Below, piece by piece: positions 1 through 8,941 of a stretch of DNA of 64,000 bases. The translations under genes were made by a program, and so were the position numbers. How positions within the stretch are numbered: position 1 is the stretch's first letter; each line of letters starts with the position of its first letter. Origin of the DNA: Rubrivivax sp. (GTDB taxonomy: Bacteria; Pseudomonadota; Gammaproteobacteria; Burkholderiales; Burkholderiaceae_C); assembly GCA_020852865.1 (NCBI GenBank), contig JADYZZ010000070.1, positions 51,935-115,934 of the forward strand, given 5' to 3'. Under the pieces are notes generated by a model. It saw nothing but the letters and a program-made list of their open reading frames with translations, had not been told where the DNA came from and made no database searches.

Positions 1-212
1 ACGCGCTGGCCGTGACCGTAGCCGCGTGCGGCGTAGCGCTCCATCAGGCGCTGCACTTCGGCCTGCGCGCTGCGGTAGCCGATCGCGTAGCCGGCGGGAT
101 GGTAGCTGCGCGCGGGGTTGGGCGGCACGGCGACGAACTCGGCGTCGCCCCAGCGCTCGGCCGCTGCGGTCAGGGCGGCGCCGATGGTGCTGTGCGCGTC
201 GATCTCGATCAT
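1..212 (-). CDS. AMP-dependent acyl-CoA synthetase/ligase, N-terminal fragment cut by the window edge
   Basis: Reading the minus strand from an ATG at 212 gives about 70 residues starting MIEIDAHSTIGAAL and running off the left edge without a stop, which is why the ORF track lacks it. The stretch AAERWGDAEFVAVP, followed by a helix rich in Arg, Gln and Glu, resembles the N-terminus of class I adenylate-forming acyl-CoA synthetases, which activate carboxylic acids to acyl-CoA through an acyl-AMP. None of the catalytic motifs fall inside the window, so substrate cannot be judged. It points the same way as fliR but 66 nt separate them and it is unlikely to be a flagellar gene. Confidence 0.6.
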   Translation of the reverse strand, partial: MIEIDAHSTIGAALTAAAERWGDAEFVAVPPNPARSYHPAGYAIGYRSAQAEVQRLMERYAARGYGHGQR

Positions 213-278
213 GCCGGGGCCTCCTTGCCTGTCGCGACTCCGCGCAATGTAGCGTCAGGAGCGCGGCCCCCCGCGCCC

Positions 279-1040
279 CTAGCGGAAGTTGCCGAGCATG
301 CGCTCGAGCGCCAGCGTGAACGGCGACTGCAGCGCCGGCAGCGTGAGCAGCATGCCGAGCAGGCCGACGGCCAGCGTGAGCGGAAATCCGATCGCGAAGA
401 TGTTGATCTGCGGCGCCACGCGCGAGATGGCGCCGAGCACGAGGTTGACGAAGAGCAGCATGGTCAGCAGCGGCAGTGCGATCCAGGCGCCGGTGGCGAA
501 CAGCTCGGCGCCCCAGCGGTGCGGCGCCGCCGCGGCGAGGAAGGCGAAGGGCTCCGGGCCGGCCGGAAACGCGGCGAAGCTCTGCACCAGCGCCGCCACC
601 ACCAGCAGGTGACCGTTGACGACGATGAACAGCCATGCGATGGTGGTGCCGAAGAAGCGGCTCGTCGCCGTGCTGCTGGCCGCGCTCACGGGGTCGAAGA
701 AGCCGGCGAAGTTCAGGCCCATCTGCAGCCCGATCAGCTCGCCGGCGAACTCGACGGCGGCGAACACGAGCCGCGCCGCGAAGCCCAGCGCCAGCCCGAT
801 CACGAGCTGCTGCGCGACCAGGCCCAACGCGAGCGGCGAGTCCAGCGCCACCGACGGCGGCGCCGCCAGCATCGGCTGCGCGCACCAGGCGATGAACGCG
901 GCGAGTGCCACGCGCACGCGGCGCGGCACGGTGCGCGTGCCCAGCACCGGCAGCGAGGTGAACAGCGCCAGCGCGCGCAGGAAGGGCCAGGCCAGCGGCG
1001 TGATCCAGGCCAGCAGCTGCGCTTCGGAGAACGTGAGCAA
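279..1040 (-). CDS. fliR: Flagellar type III export gate protein FliR
   Basis: Integral membrane subunit of the flagellar export gate, which with FliP and FliQ builds the pore through which rod, hook and filament proteins are secreted. The 253-residue product has the usual FliR size and about six hydrophobic segments, with the family signature around VPRRVRVALAAFIAW and the conserved GLQMGLNFAGFFDP loop. An in-frame TGA lies 12 codons upstream and the only possible initiator between is TTG at 1040, so a TTG start is forced. It is last in the fliL-R series; the expected next gene flhB is not here. An unusual 195-nt gap separates it from fliQ. Confidence 0.95.
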   Translation of the reverse strand: MLTFSEAQLLAWITPLAWPFLRALALFTSLPVLGTRTVPRRVRVALAAFIAWCAQPMLAAPPSVALDSPLALGLVAQQLVIGLALGFAARLVFAAVEFAGELIGLQMGLNFAGFFDPVSAASSTATSRFFGTTIAWLFIVVNGHLLVVAALVQSFAAFPAGPEPFAFLAAAAPHRWGAELFATGAWIALPLLTMLLFVNLVLGAISRVAPQINIFAIGFPLTLAVGLLGMLLTLPALQSPFTLALERMLGNFR

Positions 1041-1235
1041 GGGGGCGCTGGCCGCGCGGCGGCCGGTGAATCGTCAGGAGCCGTGAATGAATCCGGCGCG
1101 CCCGAACGGGCCGCCGGAACGTCGCCAAGCAAGGCGCACAGCGCAGCCATAGATCGAGCTGTGGCGAGCACGTGCAACGCCGAGCGGCGGCGTTCTGGCG
1201 GCACGAGCGGGTGTGCGGGGTTCGTTCACGGCTTC

Positions 1236-1505
1236 TCAGCCCACCGCCGCGGGCAGCGCCTGCAGCGTGCGCTGCAGGTACTCGACCAGCGTCGCGATCA
1301 TCCAGGGGCCGGCGAACGCGAGCACGGCGAAGGCGGCGACGATCTTGGGCACGAAGGACAGCGTCGCCTCGTTGATCTGCGTCGCCGCCTGGAAGACGCT
1401 GACGACGAGGCCGACCACGAGCACGACGCCGAGCACCGGACCCGAGACCATGAGCAGCGTCGTCAGGCCCTGCTGGCCGGCGGTGAGGACTTGCTGGGCA
1501 TCCAT
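1236..1505 (-). CDS. fliQ: Flagellar export gate protein FliQ
   Basis: Small two-helix membrane protein of the flagellar type III export gate. The 89-residue product matches the family length and shows two hydrophobic hairpin helices (GLTTLLMVSGPVLGVVLVVG and a second ending near the C-terminus) joined by the conserved polar loop with QINEATLSFVPK. It begins 11 nt downstream of the fliP stop, so the two are expected to be co-translated. The downstream gap to fliR is much larger than any other spacing in this operon. Confidence 0.96.
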   Translation of the reverse strand: MDAQQVLTAGQQGLTTLLMVSGPVLGVVLVVGLVVSVFQAATQINEATLSFVPKIVAAFAVLAFAGPWMIATLVEYLQRTLQALPAAVG

Positions 1506-1516
1506 GGGCGGTCCGT

Positions 1517-2305
1517 TCAGGTGGCGAAGGAGGCGGCGAGCGAGCCCATCAGCAGGTTCCAGCCGTCGGCGAGCACGAACAGCATCAGCTTGAAGGGCAG
1601 GGCGACGAGCACCGGGCTGAGCATCATCATGCCCAGGCTCATCAGCACGCTGGCGACGATCATGTCGATGATCAAGAAGGGGATGAAGATCATGAAGCCG
1701 ATCTGGAACGCGCTCTTGAGCTCGCTCGTCACGAAGGCCGGCACCAGCACCGAGATCGGCACCTCCTCGGCCGCGGTGCCCTCGGCCACCTTGCCCAGGC
1801 GCGCGAACAGCTGCAGGTCGGCCTGGCGCGTGTTCTTCAGCATGAACGCGCGCAGCGGCTCGAGGCCGGTCTGCAGCGCCTGCTCGGCTGCCATCTGGCC
1901 GGCGCTGTACGGCGCCCAGGCCTGCCGGTAGATCTTGTCGAAGGTCGGCCCCATGACGAAGAAGGTGAGGAACAGCGCCAGGCCGAGGATTACCTGGTTC
2001 GGCGGCGCGGCCTGCGTGCCCAGCGCCTGGCGCAGCAGCGACAGCACGATGACGATGCGCGTGAACGCCGTCATCAGCAGCAGCACGGCGGGCAGGAACG
2101 ACAGCGCCGTGAAGAACAGCAGCGTCTGGATCGGCACCGAGTAGCTGGTGCCGCCGGCACCCTGGCCGACGAGCAGCGGCAGCGTGCCCGCCGTGCTGCC
2201 CTGGGCGGCGGCACCGGCGGCGAGGGCGGCCAGCGCGAGGCCGGCGAGTGCCGCCTTCACGCGGCGCCGACCGCGGCCGCGCGCGACGAGCGCGCTAGCG
2301 CGCAT
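1517..2305 (-). CDS. fliP: Flagellar export gate protein FliP
   Basis: Core pore-forming subunit of the flagellar export gate. The 262-residue product carries an N-terminal cleavable-type signal ([19 protein letters not shown]), then the large FliP transmembrane region with the family signatures [20 protein letters not shown] and [20 protein letters not shown]. The ATG at 2305 overlaps the end of fliO by 11 nt; an internal GTG just before the signal peptide (VKAALAG) is an alternative start that would remove a 15-residue basic leader. Either way it is translationally coupled to fliO. Confidence 0.95.
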   Translation of the reverse strand: MRASALVARGRGRRRVKAALAGLALAALAAGAAAQGSTAGTLPLLVGQGAGGTSYSVPIQTLLFFTALSFLPAVLLLMTAFTRIVIVLSLLRQALGTQAAPPNQVILGLALFLTFFVMGPTFDKIYRQAWAPYSAGQMAAEQALQTGLEPLRAFMLKNTRQADLQLFARLGKVAEGTAAEEVPISVLVPAFVTSELKSAFQIGFMIFIPFLIIDMIVASVLMSLGMMMLSPVLVALPFKLMLFVLADGWNLLMGSLAASFAT

Positions 2306-2660
2306 CGCCGCCGGACTGCCGGCGCAGCCGGCCGAGCAGTTGCGCGAAGGTCGCCGCCGGTGCGCCGGCGGCGTCGGGCAGGCCGGCCGGCGCCAGCGCC
2401 GACTGCGCGCCCATCGTGTGCAGCGTGCGCACGCTGTGCGCCGTGACGCCGAGCACCAGCCACAGGCGCTCCTCGCCCTGGCCGACCTCGACCGTGACCA
2501 GCCGCTGCGACGGCGACAGCGCCAGCACCGCCACCGTGCGCGGCGCGCCCGCGGCGGCGCGCGCGGCGCCGGCGACGCCGCTGCGCCGCAGCAGCCACAG
2601 CGCCAGCGGGATCACCGCCACGACGGCGGCGAACCACAGCAGCGGCACGAAACCGGTCAT
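2295..2660 (-). CDS. fliO: Flagellar biosynthesis protein FliO
   Basis: Short membrane-anchored protein that assists assembly of the FliP ring. The 121-residue product has a single N-terminal transmembrane helix ([21 protein letters not shown]) followed by a cytoplasmic domain with the FliO pattern, including [24 protein letters not shown]. FliO is poorly conserved in general, so position between fliN and fliP and this domain pattern carry the assignment. Its 3' end overlaps the fliP start. Confidence 0.88.
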   Translation of the reverse strand: MTGFVPLLWFAAVVAVIPLALWLLRRSGVAGAARAAAGAPRTVAVLALSPSQRLVTVEVGQGEERLWLVLGVTAHSVRTLHTMGAQSALAPAGLPDAAGAPAATFAQLLGRLRRQSGGDAR

Positions 2661-2707
2661 CGCCGCAGCCTGGCTTCAGAGTCCGTGACTCATGTCGTCA
2701 CCGGTGC

Positions 2708-3166
2708 TCAGACGCGCGACAGGCGGCGCATGCGCTCGCTCGGCGTCACGATGTCGGTAAGGCGGATGCCGAACTTGTCGTTCACCACCACCACCTCGCC
2801 CTGCGCGATCAGGTAGCCGTTGACGAGCACGTCCATCGGCTCGCCGGCCAGCGTCTCGAGCTCGACCACCGAGCCCTGCGCCAGCTGCAGGATGTGCTTG
2901 ATCGGAATCCTCGTGCGGCCCAGCTCGACGGTGAGCTGCACCGGGATGTCGAGGATCATGTTGAGATCGTTGCCCGGCGTCGTGCCGATGCTGTTGCCCG
3001 GCGCGAACTGTGCGAAGGCGGCCGGCGCCACCGATTCGGCGGCCGGCGCCAGCTCGCTCGCGACGTCGCCGCCCTTGTTCTCGGCGAGCGCGGCAGCCCA
3101 CTCGGCGGCCATGCGGTCCTCTTCGGTCATGCCGCCGTCGGCGGCGGCGCTGGCGGGCTCAGACAT
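2708..3166 (-). CDS. fliN: Flagellar motor switch protein FliN
   Basis: C-ring component that, with FliM, changes motor direction and docks the export ATPase complex through FliH. The 152-residue product has an acidic, Ala-rich N-terminal half and a C-terminal SpoA domain from about residue 75, with the FliN signature VQLTVELGRTRIPIKHIL and a GYLIAQGEVVVV segment. The ATG overlaps the fliM stop by 8 nt, indicating translational coupling. Length is typical of beta- and gammaproteobacterial FliN. Confidence 0.96.
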   Translation of the reverse strand: MSEPASAAADGGMTEEDRMAAEWAAALAENKGGDVASELAPAAESVAPAAFAQFAPGNSIGTTPGNDLNMILDIPVQLTVELGRTRIPIKHILQLAQGSVVELETLAGEPMDVLVNGYLIAQGEVVVVNDKFGIRLTDIVTPSERMRRLSRV

Positions 3167-4163
3167 GGTTCTGTTCTCCGAGCCAGCCCAGGTTGGAGCT
3201 GGCGATGAGGCGGTCGATGCGGATCGCGTAGCGGTTGTTCGAGGTGCCGTAGTGGCAGTCGAACACCGGCACGCCGTCGACCTTGGCCTGGATCATCGGG
3301 TCGAGGTCGAGCTCGACGAAGTCGCCCGGCTTGAACGACAGCAGCTGCTCGACGGTGGCCGGCGCCCGGGCCAGCTCGGCCACGAGGTCGACCTCGGCCG
3401 CCTGGATCTGCTGCTTGAGCAGGTTCACCCAGCGCCGGTCGGGCTCGACGCTGTCGCCCTGGATCGTGGAATAGAGCAGGTCGCGGATCGGCTCGAGCGT
3501 GCTGTAGGGCATGCACAGGTGCACCGAGCCGGTGACCTCGCCGATCTCGAACGTGAAGGTGGTGGCGATCACGACCTCGCTCGGCGTGGCGATGCTGGCG
3601 AACTGCGGCTGCATCTCCGAGCGCTGGTACTCGAGCTCGACCGGGTAGATGCCGGTCCAGGCCTTCTTGTACTCGGTGGCGATGGCCTCGACCAGGCGCA
3701 GGATGACGCGCAGCTCGGTCGGGCTGAAGTCGCGTCCCTCGATGCGCGTGTGGAACTTGCCGGCGCCGCCGAACAGCGCGTCGATCACGGCGAACACCAG
3801 GCTCGGATCGCACACGATCAGCCCGCTGCCGCGCAGCGGCTTGACCGAGACGATGTTGAAGTTGGTCGGCACCACGATCTCGCGCAGGAAGGCGCTGAAC
3901 TTCTGCACCTTGATGCCGCCGATCGAGACCTCGGGGCTCTTGCGGATCAGGTTGAACAGGCCGATGCGGATGTTGCGCGCGAAGCGCTCGTTGATGACCT
4001 CCATCGTCGGCATGCGGCCGCGGACGATGCGCTCCTGGCTCGACAGGTCGTAGTCGCGGATGCCCGTGACATGCGCCTCCTCCTGGTCGAGCTTCTGGCT
4101 CTCGCCGGTGATGCCCTGCAGCAGGGCATCGACTTCGTCTTGGGACAGGATCTGCTGGTTCAT
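3159..4163 (-). CDS. fliM: Flagellar motor switch protein FliM
   Basis: C-ring protein that binds phosphorylated CheY and transmits the signal to FliG. The 334-residue product begins with the EIDALL-type CheY-P docking peptide (ILSQDEVDALLQGI, residues 5-18), then the CheC-like middle domain, and ends in a SpoA domain homologous to FliN. All parts expected of FliM are present. It starts 33 nt after the fliL stop and overlaps fliN. Confidence 0.97.
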   Translation of the reverse strand: MNQQILSQDEVDALLQGITGESQKLDQEEAHVTGIRDYDLSSQERIVRGRMPTMEVINERFARNIRIGLFNLIRKSPEVSIGGIKVQKFSAFLREIVVPTNFNIVSVKPLRGSGLIVCDPSLVFAVIDALFGGAGKFHTRIEGRDFSPTELRVILRLVEAIATEYKKAWTGIYPVELEYQRSEMQPQFASIATPSEVVIATTFTFEIGEVTGSVHLCMPYSTLEPIRDLLYSTIQGDSVEPDRRWVNLLKQQIQAAEVDLVAELARAPATVEQLLSFKPGDFVELDLDPMIQAKVDGVPVFDCHYGTSNNRYAIRIDRLIASSNLGWLGEQNHV

Positions 4164-4196
4164 CGCGGCCTTGCCGTCGTCGTCGCGCCCCGGGGC

Positions 4197-4796
4197 CTAC
4201 TGGATGATGAAGTTCGAGAAGTGCACGGCGCGCACCGGCAGCGCATCGTCCTTGGCGCCCTTGCGGCGCGCCTTGGCGCCGTCTTCGGCGTCGTCGTCGT
4301 TCGTGCGCGGCACCTCGTAGCCGAGCGCGCGCGCCGTCTCGCGGCGGATCTCGCCGGCCAGGCGCCGCTTGCCGTCGCGGTCCATCAACTGCGCGGCCGT
4401 CTTGTCGGCGATCGCGAGCAGCACGTTGTTGCGGATCGCCGGCATGTAGCTCTTGATCTGATCGGCCAGTTTGGCGTCGCCGATCTCGAGCGTCACCGCC
4501 ACCTGCGCGTAGCGCTCGGCGTCGCGGTCGGCGAGGTTGACGGTGAACGGCTCGAGCGCGACGAAGCTCGGCGTCGCCTTGTCCTCGTGCCGGGCGGGCT
4601 TGGCCGGCCTGGCCGTCTCGGCCGCGCTTTCGCCTTCGCCCTCGGCGTCGTGCGCGGGCTTCTTCTTGAGCAGCAGCGCGGCGGCGCCGCCGGCCACCGC
4701 GAGCGCCAGCACGGCCGCGCCGACGATGAGGATCAGCTTCTTCTTGCTGCCCTTGGCGGGTGCGGGCGTGGCATCGACGGTGGTGGCGGTGGACAT
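4197..4796 (-). CDS. fliL: Flagellar basal body-associated protein FliL
   Basis: Single-pass inner-membrane protein located around the stator units and supporting torque generation. The 199-residue product has one transmembrane helix near residues 18-42 (KKKLILIVGAAVLALAVAGG), an acidic linker, and the periplasmic FliL domain containing EPFTVNLADRDAERYAQVAV. Its linker is somewhat longer than usual and contains a charged EDGAKARRKGAKDD insert near the C-terminus. A 214-nt spacer containing a 7-bp tandem repeat lies between it and fliK. Confidence 0.93.
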   Translation of the reverse strand: MSTATTVDATPAPAKGSKKKLILIVGAAVLALAVAGGAAALLLKKKPAHDAEGEGESAAETARPAKPARHEDKATPSFVALEPFTVNLADRDAERYAQVAVTLEIGDAKLADQIKSYMPAIRNNVLLAIADKTAAQLMDRDGKRRLAGEIRRETARALGYEVPRTNDDDAEDGAKARRKGAKDDALPVRAVHFSNFIIQ

Positions 4797-4930
4797 CGGC
4801 GCTCCGGGCTTGCGCGTTCACGCGAATCGCGGCGGCACCCCTGCGCGCGGCAGGAGGGCCGTCTGCAGCCCATTGTTGGGTGCGCCGCGCGGCTCGAAAC
4901 GTCGATAAGGGCGGCGAATCGGGCGCTCAC

Positions 4931-5000
4931 CGTGCGCCGCGCGCCGCGCGCCGTGCGCCGTGCGCCGTGCGCCGTGCGCCGTGCGCCGTGCGCCGCGCGC
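4931..5000. repeat. Ten tandem copies of a 7-bp GC-rich unit between fliK and fliL
   Basis: Ten contiguous 7-mers of the form CGTGCGC or CGCGCGC (seven with T at position 3, three with C) fill 70 bp of the 214-nt gap between fliK and fliL. The unit is not a multiple of three and the stretch lies outside any credible gene. On the minus strand, which is transcribed with the operon, it reads as repeats of GCGCACG and could not form a single strong hairpin. Polymerase slippage at such a tract would change intergenic length only. No other function is evident. Confidence 0.85.
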
Positions 5001-5010
5001 CGGCTTGCGC

Positions 5011-6246
5011 TCAGGCCACCAGGTCGACCACGCCGCGCCGGCGCGGCGCGACCGGCGCAGCAACGACGGACGGGCGCGGCGCGGCCGGGTCGGCATCGCG
5101 CTCGTCGCCCGGCCGGGCCTGCGCGGTGTCGCCGTCGCCGCGCCGCGGCTGCTGGAAGACGCCGCCGCCGGCCAGCGTGAGGCCGGCGTCGCGCAGGCAA
5201 CCGGCCAGCGTGGGCAGCGCCGCGTCGAGCGCCTGGCGCGTGTCGGCCTGCGCCGCGGCGAAATGCACCTGGGCGGCCTGGCCTTCGAGCCGGATCTGCA
5301 CGGTGACCGGGCCCATGTCGAGCGGGTGCAGCTCGATGCGCGCGAACTCGATGCCGCCGCGCACGAAGGCCGTGAGCTGCGCGCCGAGCCGGGCGGCGAA
5401 TTCCGGGTGTCCCGGGCCGAACGGCAGGCGGGTCTCGGCCACCGCGGCGGCCGCACTGCGCGCCGCCTGCGCCTGCGATGCGCTCGCCGCGGCTGCGGCG
5501 GCCGCGCCGGCTGCCGCCGGCCAGGGTGACGGATCCGAAGCCGCAGGTGGCCTGGCGGCCGGCGCTGCGGCGCCGACGGCAGCGCAGCGCAGCTCGGCCG
5601 TGAAGTCGCCCGTCTGCGCCGCCGCGGGCGGTCCGGACCGAGCATCGGCCGCACCCTCGGCCGCAGATGAAAGGCGGCGCCGAACCTGGCCCGGTTCGGT
5701 CCGCGCCGTGCCCGCGCCGCCGCGCGCGCCGGCGGTTTCGGACAGGTCCGGGCGCGGGCCCTTGGGCGGCTGCGGCGCGGCGACTTGCTGGCCCAGCAGC
5801 AGCGCGATCAGATCCGACGGATCGCTGCCCGCCGCGCCTGCGGGCAGGTTCTGCGCGGCCTCGCAGCCGAGCCGCGCGTCGATGTCCTGCTCGGCCGCGG
5901 CCGCGTCGTCCGGCCGGCCTGCGGCCCGCGCCGCGGCGTCTTCGCCCGGCACCGTGGCCGCGCCGGGCCGGCTGCATGCCGCGGCGCCGCGCTGCGGCGC
6001 GCCGACGTGGGGCGCGTCGTCCGCGGCCGGCTCGCCGCGTGCGCGCGCGGCGTCGAGCGCCTGCGCAAACGCCCGAGGTGCATCGCCTGGCGCGAAGCCC
6101 GCCGGCCTGGCCTGGACCGCGTCGCCGGGCGTGGCCGCCGCGGGCAGCGCCGCCGCGGACAATCCCGACGCGCACGAACCCGCCGCGCACGAGGCGGCCG
6201 CGGGCGCCACGGCGACGGGTGCGGCGAGCGCGGACGCGGCGGGCAT
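5011..6246 (-). CDS. fliK: Flagellar hook-length control protein FliK
   Basis: Secreted molecular ruler that stops hook growth and switches export to filament substrates. The 411-residue product has a long Ala/Pro-rich, low-complexity N-terminal region as is usual in FliK, and a conserved C-terminal domain (about residues 285-375) with the characteristic FARIELHPLDMGPVTVQIRL block. The weakly conserved first 270 residues give no independent support. Its ATG follows the fliJ stop by 5 nt. Confidence 0.9.
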   Translation of the reverse strand: MPAASALAAPVAVAPAAASCAAGSCASGLSAAALPAAATPGDAVQARPAGFAPGDAPRAFAQALDAARARGEPAADDAPHVGAPQRGAAACSRPGAATVPGEDAAARAAGRPDDAAAAEQDIDARLGCEAAQNLPAGAAGSDPSDLIALLLGQQVAAPQPPKGPRPDLSETAGARGGAGTARTEPGQVRRRLSSAAEGAADARSGPPAAAQTGDFTAELRCAAVGAAAPAARPPAASDPSPWPAAAGAAAAAAASASQAQAARSAAAAVAETRLPFGPGHPEFAARLGAQLTAFVRGGIEFARIELHPLDMGPVTVQIRLEGQAAQVHFAAAQADTRQALDAALPTLAGCLRDAGLTLAGGGVFQQPRRGDGDTAQARPGDERDADPAAPRPSVVAAPVAPRRRGVVDLVA

Positions 6247-6251
6247 CGTGC

Positions 6252-6713
6252 TCAGCCCGCTGCGCTGCGCGCGCGTTGCGTCCAGGCCGCGCGCTGTGCC
6301 GCTTCGTCGTGGCGCCGCTGCTCGCTGCGCGCCGCGCGCTGCTGCTGCTGCACTTCGCGCCGTTCGAGCAGCTTGCCGACCGAAGCCACGCGCAGCTCGA
6401 GCGCACGCAGCGCCTCGCGTGCGGCGGCGGCGTCGCGCTCGGCCGCCTCCTGCTGCGCGCGCTGCTGCTCGATCGCCTGCTCGAGCCGCTGCATGAAGTC
6501 GCGGTGACTGCGCACGAGCGCGATGCCCGCCGCCTGTGCGCCGTGGGCCGGCGCGCGCCGGCGGTAGTCGTCGCGGTAGGCGAGCAGCTGCTCGGCCTGC
6601 CGCGCCAGCTGCTGCGCGCGCGCCGCCGCGCCGAGCAGCGCGGCCTGCGCCGCGTCGCGCTCGCTCTCGGCATGCCGCAGCAGCGCCTGCAGCGGGATTC
6701 GGTGGTCGTGCAT
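6252..6713 (-). CDS. fliJ: Flagellar export chaperone FliJ
   Basis: Coiled-coil component of the export ATPase complex that acts as the central stalk in the FliI ring and recycles chaperones. The 153-residue product is almost entirely predicted helix, rich in Gln, Arg, Glu and Ala, with the FliJ N-terminal start HRIPLQALLRHAESERDAA. I chose the ATG at 6713, directly before this conserved start and after a GGAGCC stretch; the ORF track's ATG at 6761 would add 16 residues that do not look like FliJ. Confidence 0.88.
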   Translation of the reverse strand: MHDHRIPLQALLRHAESERDAAQAALLGAAARAQQLARQAEQLLAYRDDYRRRAPAHGAQAAGIALVRSHRDFMQRLEQAIEQQRAQQEAAERDAAAAREALRALELRVASVGKLLERREVQQQQRAARSEQRRHDEAAQRAAWTQRARSAAG

Positions 6714-6785
6714 CGGGATCGGGCTCCGGTCAACGGGGCTGTGCGGGCGCGCCGGCGCCATCGCGCCTCATGTCCGCGCCGGCCT

Positions 6786-8201
6786 TCAATGCGCCGTCAG
6801 CGCGTACAGGTGGGCGCGGCAGGCGTCGAGCGTGGCGCACTCGTGCATGTCCTGCTGCAAGAAGGCGTCGAGCGGCGCCGCGTGGCGCACGGCGACGTCG
6901 AGCTCGGCGTCGTGGCCGGGCTGGTAGGCGCCGAGCTGGATCAGGTCGCGCGCCTTGCTCAGGCGCGACAGCCAGTGACGCACGCGGCGCGCCGCCGCCT
7001 GCTGCTCGCGCGGCGCGACCGCGCTCATCACGCGCGAGATCGAGCGCTCGACGTCGATGGCCGGGTAGTGCCCCGACTCGGCCAGCTCGCGCGACAGCAC
7101 GATGTGGCCGTCGAGGATGCCGCGCGCCGCATCGGCGATCGGGTCCTGCGGATCGTCGCCCTCGGTGAGCACGGTGTACAGCGCGGTGATCGAGCCGACG
7201 CCGGCGAGGCCGTTGCCGCTGCGCTCGACGAGCTGCGGCAGCTTGGCGAAGACGCTCGGCGGATAGCCCTTGGTCGCCGGCGGCTCGCCGATCGCCAGCG
7301 CGATCTCGCGCTGCGCCATCGCGTAGCGCGTCAGGCTGTCCATCAGCAGCAGCACATGCTGGCCGCGGTCGCGGAAATGCTCGGCGACGGCGGTGGCGTA
7401 GCCCGCGCCCTGCAGGCGCAGCAGCGGCGGCGCGTCGGCCGGCGCGGCGACGACGACGCTGCGCGCCAGGCCATCGGTTTCGAGGATGTCCTCGATGAAC
7501 TCCTTGACTTCGCGTCCGCGCTCGCCGATGAGGCCGACGACGATGACGTCGGCCGCGGTGTAGCGGGCCATCATGCCGAGCAGCACCGACTTGCCCACGC
7601 CGGTGCCGGCGAACAGGCCCAGGCGCTGGCCGCGGCCGACGGTGAGCAGCGCGTTGATCGCGCGCACGCCGGTGTCCAGCGGCTGGCGCACCGGATCGCG
7701 CTCCATGGCGTTCATCGGCCGGCGCGTCATCGGCTCGGCCTGCACCCCGTGCAGCGCGCCCAGGCGATCGAGCGGCTGGCCCTGCGCGTCGACCACGCGG
7801 CCCAGCAGGCCCGGCCCCATCGGCAGGTGCAGCCCGCGGTCCTCGCTGCGGCGCCAGGGGTGGTGCTCGGCGCCCAGGCGCGGGCGCACGCGCGGCGCCG
7901 GGCGCGGCACGACGCGCGCGCCGCTGGCCAGGCCGTGCAGCTCGCCGTAGGGCATCAGGAAGGCGCGGTCGCCGCTGAAGCCCACGACCTCGGCCAGCAC
8001 CGGCTGCGCCGGCGCGTGCACCTCGCACACCGAGCCGACCGGAGCGCGCACGCCGGCCGCCTCGAGCACGAGGCCGGTCACGCGCAGCAGCGTGCCCTCG
8101 GCCGCGGGCGGCTGCGCCAGCGCGCTGCACTGCTCGAGGCGGGCGCGCCAGCGCGCCCAGCGCTCGGCGCGCGCCTCGAGCCGCTCGGCCAGCGGCGTCA
8201 C
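6786..8201 (-). CDS. fliI: Flagellum-specific export ATPase FliI
   Basis: F1-beta-like ATPase that energises loading of substrates into the flagellar export gate. The product is 471 residues, with the Walker A loop GTGVGKSVL, a Walker B region [20 protein letters not shown], and the FliI/YscN signature [22 protein letters not shown]. The ORF track begins far upstream inside the fliH shadow; the true start is a GTG at 8201 that overlaps the fliH stop as GTGA and opens with [14 protein letters not shown]. Confidence 0.96.
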   Translation of the reverse strand: MTPLAERLEARAERWARWRARLEQCSALAQPPAAEGTLLRVTGLVLEAAGVRAPVGSVCEVHAPAQPVLAEVVGFSGDRAFLMPYGELHGLASGARVVPRPAPRVRPRLGAEHHPWRRSEDRGLHLPMGPGLLGRVVDAQGQPLDRLGALHGVQAEPMTRRPMNAMERDPVRQPLDTGVRAINALLTVGRGQRLGLFAGTGVGKSVLLGMMARYTAADVIVVGLIGERGREVKEFIEDILETDGLARSVVVAAPADAPPLLRLQGAGYATAVAEHFRDRGQHVLLLMDSLTRYAMAQREIALAIGEPPATKGYPPSVFAKLPQLVERSGNGLAGVGSITALYTVLTEGDDPQDPIADAARGILDGHIVLSRELAESGHYPAIDVERSISRVMSAVAPREQQAAARRVRHWLSRLSKARDLIQLGAYQPGHDAELDVAVRHAAPLDAFLQQDMHECATLDACRAHLYALTAH

Positions 8202-8941
8202 GCGTCGTCCTCGCCGCGCCAGGCCAGCTCGCTGCCGAGCGCGGCCGCCGCCTGCGCCCAGCGCGTCTCGATGCGCGCGTCGACGGCGCCGGCGTCGGAT
8301 TCGACGCGCACGCCGCCGCGCTGCAGCGTCGCGTCGGGCAGCAGCCGCGCGCCGCGCGCGCTCAGCGTGTCCTCGGCCCCTTCGGCGACGAGCGGCAGAT
8401 CGGCCGGGTGCACGTGCACGCGGATGTGGCGCGCCGACAGCATCACCGCATTGACGGCATCGGCAGCCACGTGCGCGACGAGTTCGGGCCGCAGCGCCAG
8501 CTCGCTGCGCACGACCTGCTGCGCGAGCTGCAGCGCGCAATGGGCGAGCGTGTCGGCGAGGGCCGCGTCGAGCTCGCGCTGCTGCGCGTCGAAAGCGTCG
8601 AGCAGGCTGCCGATCTGCGCCGTGGCCTGCGCAGCGAAATGCTGCTTGAAGTTCTCGAGCGCGACCAGGCCGTCGCGGTAGCCTTCCTGATAACCGGCCT
8701 GATGCAGCGCCTGGCGCTCGCCGTCCTGGCGTTCGCGCAGCGACTCGGGCGCGGCGTCGGCGGGGGCCTGTGGCGGCGCGGCACTCGCGGCGCCGGCGCC
8801 GAAGGGGCCGGGCCGCCAGCTCGCCACCTCGCCCAGCTCCTCGCGCGGGATGAAGCGCGCGTAGGGGCTCGCCCCCTTGCCGTTGGCGCCGCGGCCGGCC
8901 GGCGGCGGCACGTTGCGGATCGGCGGCTTGCCCGCGCTCAT
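8198..8941 (-). CDS. fliH: Flagellar export ATPase regulator FliH
   Basis: Dimeric stator-like protein that holds FliI inactive in the cytoplasm and anchors it to FliN. The 247-residue product has a Pro/Gly-rich N-terminus with [19 protein letters not shown], a helical middle with the repeated AxxxG-like spacing ([13 protein letters not shown]), and a C-terminal FliH/HrpE domain. It overlaps fliG by ATGA and fliI by GTGA, so all three should be co-translated. Confidence 0.93.
   Translation of the reverse strand: MSAGKPPIRNVPPPAGRGANGKGASPYARFIPREELGEVASWRPGPFGAGAASAAPPQAPADAAPESLRERQDGERQALHQAGYQEGYRDGLVALENFKQHFAAQATAQIGSLLDAFDAQQRELDAALADTLAHCALQLAQQVVRSELALRPELVAHVAADAVNAVMLSARHIRVHVHPADLPLVAEGAEDTLSARGARLLPDATLQRGGVRVESDAGAVDARIETRWAQAAAALGSELAWRGEDDA

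Noticed and set aside
12-1931. 639-residue plus-strand ORF opposite fliR, fliQ and fliP
   Set aside because: Antisense to recognised export-gate genes and of low complexity.
2690-2720. GGTGACGACATGAGTCACGG after fliN as another copy of the 268-bp element end
   Set aside because: Similarity to the element tip is short and largely explained by a start-codon-like context; no inverted partner is present.
4890-4920. GTCGATAA on the plus strand resembling a sigma-28 -10
   Set aside because: No -35 at the correct distance, and no plus-strand gene follows.
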